This document shows, piece by piece, positions 22,292 through 25,783 of a stretch of DNA of 25,783 nt. The stretch is taken from positions 1-25,783 of the forward strand of contig CAYNNG010000024.1 of assembly GCA_964398655.1 (NCBI GenBank), in the 5' to 3' direction. Made by a program: the position numbers and the translations under genes. The stretch comes from SFFI01 sp964398655. GTDB taxonomy: Bacteria > Bacillota > Clostridia > Saccharofermentanales > DTU023. The notes under the pieces were generated by a model that was not told the DNA's origin, ran no database searches, and saw nothing but the letters and a program-made list of their open reading frames with translations. Numbering within the stretch: the first letter of the stretch is position 1; every line of letters begins with the position of its first letter.

Positions 22292-23266
22292 TTGGAACAA
22301 GCAAAATTCTGCTTTAAGGGACACAGCTTAAAGCAAGGCGACAAAACTCAACTGTGCGCAATTCTGAACGTAACCCCCGACTCATTTTCGGATGGCGGTA
22401 AGTGGTTTGGCCACGACCAGGCCTTGGCCCATGTAAAGGAACTGATCGCCCAGGGCGCCGATATTATTGATATTGGGGGAGAATCTACCCGGCCTGGGTC
22501 TACCCTTCTTAGCGCAGGAGAGGAAATGTCCCGGATCCTGCCTATTATCGAAGGCATACGAGAATTTTCAGATATTCCCATCTCCGTTGACACCTGGAAG
22601 GCCGAAGTTGCAGAAGCCGCTTTAAAAGCAGGGGCAGACATTATCAACGATATCACCGGGCTTCTGGGGGACCCCCAAATGGCCCCTCTCCTGGCGAAAA
22701 GCCAAGCGGGGCTGGTGCTCATGTTTAATCCAGCCATAGCCCGTCCAGAGCATAGCTCAGCGAAAAACTTCCCTCGCTTTGGTTTTGGCGGCAGCCCCTT
22801 CAGTCCAGAAGAACTCACCCGAATGACCAAAGCTCCCATCTTAGAGGTTTGTCAGGCCTACTTTGCCAAGGCGCTGGACCTAGCTTTCGCTGCTGGTATG
22901 AGGCAGGAACAGATCTGCCTGGATCCAGGGATCGGCTTTGCCCTCACCAAGCGTGAGAACCTGCAACTTATCCAAGGCTTGGAGGAAATACATCGGCTAG
23001 GCTACTGCATCTTCCTAGGTGTATCCCGTAAGCGTTTTATCGTAAATATTTTGAGCGAGGCTGGTGCCAATCTAGATGCCAGCACGGAAGAAGGATTTAG
23101 CAACCGTGATTTAGCCTCCTCTCAGCTAACCGCGATTGCGGCCAGCCGAGGAGTCGAAATTGTGCGGGTTCACACCCTGCCCGAACACCTGATGGCCAGA
23201 GAGCTGGGCTACGCCGTGTTCAAACCAGAAAGCCAGGCCTCCACTAAACTCGGAGTTTATAAATAG
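22292..23266 (+). CDS. folP: Dihydropteroate synthase
   Basis: Joins 4-aminobenzoate to hydroxymethyl-dihydropterin diphosphate to make dihydropteroate, a step in folate synthesis and the sulfonamide target. The product is 324 residues, about 40 longer than usual. Pterin and pABA site motifs are present: ILNVTPDSFSDGG (Asn26), GGESTRPG, SVDT (Asp100), INDI (Asn119), DPGIGF (Asp211), GVSRKRF (Lys247) and VRVH (Arg292, His294). The residue after that His is Thr instead of the usual Asp. The usual LMHMRG segment reads LMFNPAIARPEHS, followed by a 20- to 25-residue insert (about 152-178). I start at TTG 22292, six bases after AAGGAG. The TTG at 22286 touches the ribosome binding site. No other folate gene is adjacent. 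Its end overlaps rpiB by 10 nt on the opposite strand. Confidence 0.92.
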   Translation: MEQAKFCFKGHSLKQGDKTQLCAILNVTPDSFSDGGKWFGHDQALAHVKELIAQGADIIDIGGESTRPGSTLLSAGEEMSRILPIIEGIREFSDIPISVDTWKAEVAEAALKAGADIINDITGLLGDPQMAPLLAKSQAGLVLMFNPAIARPEHSSAKNFPRFGFGGSPFSPEELTRMTKAPILEVCQAYFAKALDLAFAAGMRQEQICLDPGIGFALTKRENLQLIQGLEEIHRLGYCIFLGVSRKRFIVNILSEAGANLDASTEEGFSNRDLASSQLTAIAASRGVEIVRVHTLPEHLMARELGYAVFKPESQASTKLGVYK

Positions 23267-23736
23267 TTTTCAGGAATGCCATCCTCAGGCCGCCAGGTCC
23301 CATTTTCATAGTTTACGATTTCTTTGACCCGGCGGGCATGGCGGCCTCCTTCAAACTCTGCTTCCAACCAAGCATCTACGATCATCTTGGCCATTTCGGA
23401 GCCCACGACCCGGGCGCCGAAGCAGAGGACATTGGCATTGTTGTGCCGACGAGCCATCTGGGCAGAGTAGGGTTCGGAACAAGCGCAAGCCCTGATGCCT
23501 TTTACCTTATTGGCGGCTAAGGAGATACCAATGCCCGTACCACAGATGAGGATACCCTGGTCATAGTCTCCCTGGGCCACCGCTTCGCCTACTTTGATCC
23601 CATAGATGGGGTAATCCGTGCTTTCTGCGGTATAGGTCCCAAAGTCATAAACTTCATGACCTTTACTTTTCAGGTGTTCAATGATGAGGGGCTTCAGTTC
23701 ACTGCCCACATGGTCGCTGCCAATAGCAATCTTCAT
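23257..23736 (-). CDS. rpiB: Ribose-5-phosphate isomerase B (RpiB/LacAB family)
   Basis: Interconverts ribose-5-phosphate and ribulose-5-phosphate in the pentose phosphate pathway. The 159-residue protein keeps the active-site pattern: Asp8-His9 in SDHVG, base Cys65 with Thr67 in ILICGTGIGIS, and His98-Asn99 in RRHNNANVL. The Cys at position 65 favours RpiB over the LacA subunit of galactose-6-phosphate isomerase, and there is only one such gene. The C-terminus is slightly longer than in E. coli. It follows the hexokinase gene by 11 nt, and its ribosome binding site TAAGGAG overlaps the hexokinase stop codon, so the two are translationally coupled. Confidence 0.93.
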   Translation of the reverse strand: MKIAIGSDHVGSELKPLIIEHLKSKGHEVYDFGTYTAESTDYPIYGIKVGEAVAQGDYDQGILICGTGIGISLAANKVKGIRACACSEPYSAQMARRHNNANVLCFGARVVGSEMAKMIVDAWLEAEFEGGRHARRVKEIVNYENGTWRPEDGIPENYL

Positions 23737-23747
23737 ATGATAACTCC

Positions 23748-25088
23748 TTATAAATTCATATAGGCGGCCAAGGCCGAGCCTACAAGATTAGCGTCTTCTG
23801 TGTGGAGGAATTCCGCATAGTAGCCCATCTGGTCTTCCAGATACTGCTTGCGGTTGGCGGTAATCTTCGCCTGATAGGTTTGAGACTTATAGTAAGTCGA
23901 CCCTTCCATATTTACGGCCAGAGGTTTGGCGGGATCTTGGCCCACACCGAGTTTGAGGTGGAAGCCCGCCAGCAAAATGGCCACGTATTTAGCCGACCGG
24001 GCAAAGACATTATCGGCAATCGCCCATAAAACTTCCACGTCATGAGGATTTGCTTGTAAATTTCCCAAGGGGTTGTCAGCCTGCTTCGCCAGGAAACCAT
24101 CCAGATCTGCAGAGGTCAAACCCTCCAAGTTAGCAAAAGCCTCACAAAAGTCCTGAGAGAAAAGCCGACCCTGTTCACAAGCTAGCTTAATAGTCTCATA
24201 AGCGTGAGCGCCCAGATAGCGGCCAGAAATACGCTTCTCCAACAGGGCATTGCCTGGGTTAACCGATTTCTGGTCAATGCGCACATCTACCGGGGAAATT
24301 TGCTCTAAAGGGTAGCTGCCGCATTCTGTATTGATGATCATGCGGGAGGGAGCATGGGCAAACTGCTGGGCATAAGCCAGTAAATCAGACTCCGCCAGCT
24401 TTTTAATCTGCTGGACCGGTTCCGCATAGGCTACATTAAGTCCCGTACCCAAGACCATACCCAGGTAGTCACTATAGTTGGTCTCCCGGGACCGCAGGTA
24501 GCCAGCTAAGAGACCAGCGACGGTGTCATTAAGCACAACAACGTCCAGCTGGCCAGAGTCCCCTTCTGCCCGCAGCGCTTCTCTCAGACTTTCAACCACC
24601 AGGGTGCCAATTACGCCTTCCGCCTCCATCTCCTTGTTGAGTTGTAAAACCAGGGCGTCATGATTAGGAAGATTTTGGCAGGCAAAGGAAAAACAAAAGC
24701 CTAACTTGCGGCTATAAGGCAACAGCGGCAGCAAGGCCTGGGCAAAGGTTTGGTAAAAGCATTCCTTACTTACCCAAGACTGAGAACCCGGCATCCTGTG
24801 TTTAGAGAAATGACTGATGCTGACTTGTGAATTAGCATCAAATTCCACCACACAGACCCGGAAGAAGGTTCCTCCCGCATCAATCACTAAGACAGGCTCA
24901 CCCTGAGGCAAGTCACCGCCGAGGTTGAGAAAAGTGGGCAGCATGGGAATGGTTTCGCCAAAAGTCTTACTCTGAGTATTAAGGCCATTCTCTAAACTGG
25001 CACAAAATCTCTGTGCTTCTTGTCCTATTTCGATGTCTTCTGCAAACTCGTGAATTGAACGCAGAAAATCCTGAACCTTCTTCTCCAT
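23748..25088 (-). CDS. Hexokinase of the eukaryotic (HK) family
   Basis: ATP-dependent phosphorylation of hexoses at C6. The 446-residue protein aligns by eye with yeast-type hexokinases and not with bacterial ROK or Glk kinases. It has MLPTFL (49-54; yeast MLPTYV), phosphate-binding IDAGGTFFRV (69-78), and GFCFSFACQ (130-138), equivalent to the sugar-site segment GFTFSFP. The catalytic Asp188 lies in VVLNDTVAGLL. MVLGTGLNVAY, MIINTECGSYP and PGNALLEKRISGRYLG match the large-domain motifs. Size is that of a single 50-kDa unit. AAGGAG precedes the ATG. It lies about 145 nt after the rRNA terminator and heads a two-gene unit with rpiB, feeding glycolysis and the pentose phosphate pathway. No clear promoter was found in the spacer. 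Substrate range (glucose, fructose, mannose) is unknown. Confidence 0.9.
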   Translation of the reverse strand: MEKKVQDFLRSIHEFAEDIEIGQEAQRFCASLENGLNTQSKTFGETIPMLPTFLNLGGDLPQGEPVLVIDAGGTFFRVCVVEFDANSQVSISHFSKHRMPGSQSWVSKECFYQTFAQALLPLLPYSRKLGFCFSFACQNLPNHDALVLQLNKEMEAEGVIGTLVVESLREALRAEGDSGQLDVVVLNDTVAGLLAGYLRSRETNYSDYLGMVLGTGLNVAYAEPVQQIKKLAESDLLAYAQQFAHAPSRMIINTECGSYPLEQISPVDVRIDQKSVNPGNALLEKRISGRYLGAHAYETIKLACEQGRLFSQDFCEAFANLEGLTSADLDGFLAKQADNPLGNLQANPHDVEVLWAIADNVFARSAKYVAILLAGFHLKLGVGQDPAKPLAVNMEGSTYYKSQTYQAKITANRKQYLEDQMGYYAEFLHTEDANLVGSALAAYMNL

Positions 25089-25233
25089 AAAAACTGGCTC
25101 CTTATCTCTTCTAAGCTATACTCTATGATATCTAAAACTGTGTTCTGCAGCCTAAGCTACAGGCTTTAGATTAACATAAGATTTGCCTATTGGCTAAGTC
25201 GGTTGATCAAGAAAAGCACAAAAACAGATAAAG

Positions 25234-25262
25234 AAAAAACCTCTGCTCCTAAGAACAGAGGT
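25234..25262 (-). terminator. Terminator of the rRNA operon
   Basis: On the minus strand ACCTCTGTTC, a TTAG loop, and GAGCAGAGGT form a 10-bp stem (one G-U), followed by TTTTTC. It begins eight bases past the 5S 3' end. Confidence 0.93.
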
Positions 25263-25270
25263 ATTATGGA

Positions 25271-25386
<116 letters not shown>

Positions 25387-25475
25387 ATGGTAGAGGGTTG
25401 CACCCTCAGAACTGCATAAGATAGAAAGAAAAAGAGGAATTGTGTCAGGTTCGATTAAGAAGAACCAGAGACTTG

Positions 25476-25783
<308 letters not shown>

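Noticed and set aside
22119..22304. 61-codon minus-strand frame overlapping the folP start
   Set aside because: No ribosome binding site or recognisable sequence; it runs across the spacer into folP in antisense.

Overview
The window comes from a bacterial chromosome of the Firmicutes type, most likely an anaerobic member of Clostridia. I base this on near-consensus AAGGAGG ribosome binding sites, a rpsL-rpsG-fusA-tuf str operon, a PrsA-like membrane-anchored parvulin, an NusG_II/Gx pair, a flavodiiron oxygen/NO reductase and short NAD(P)-malic enzyme. Genus and species cannot be read from the sequence. Most genes lie on the minus strand. The exceptions are dusB, the NusG_II/Gx pair and folP. 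There is a run of exactly 100 N at 16129-16228, so the two halves of the window are a scaffold join and their adjacency is not proven.

Layout, left to right. 1-7000 (minus): a PpiC-type foldase, a CNNM/CBS/CorC membrane protein, an EF-G paralogue lacking the catalytic histidine, and an unrecognised lipoprotein, each with its own promoter or terminator signals. 7121-9399: dusB (plus) converging on a flavodiiron protein (minus). 9503-14135: the str operon (S12, S7, EF-G, EF-Tu), with a promoter at its head, a probable secondary promoter before tuf, a foldable rpsL-rpsG spacer and a tuf terminator. 14266-16091: an MsbA-like ABC exporter with a strong promoter. After the N gap: NusG_II and Gx (plus), ending at a bidirectional terminator shared with malic enzyme. 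17563-22066 (minus): deoC, an unknown protein, an S9 prolyl-oligopeptidase-type peptidase and malic enzyme, probably one transcript. 22292-23266: folP (plus), overlapping the end of rpiB. 23257-25088 (minus): a eukaryotic-type hexokinase and rpiB. 25234-25783: the 3' end of an rRNA operon (23S 3' end, 5S, terminator) transcribed leftward.

Most of this is core housekeeping: translation (S12, S7, EF-G, EF-Tu, DusB, rRNA), sugar phosphate and nucleoside carbon use (hexokinase, RpiB, DeoC, malic enzyme), folate synthesis (FolP), surface protein folding (PrsA-like) and oxygen defence (flavodiiron protein). I found no phage, insertion sequence, CRISPR array, toxin-antitoxin or defence island, and no clear undescribed multi-gene system. 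The best leads are regulatory: a corC promoter interleaved with the terminator of the upstream gene, a terminator-like hairpin at the very 5' end of the predicted str operon transcript, and two abutting helices in the rpsL-rpsG spacer that could be an S7 autoregulatory site. On the protein side, the EF-G paralogue, the NusG_II/Gx pair and the unknown lipoprotein deserve a look.
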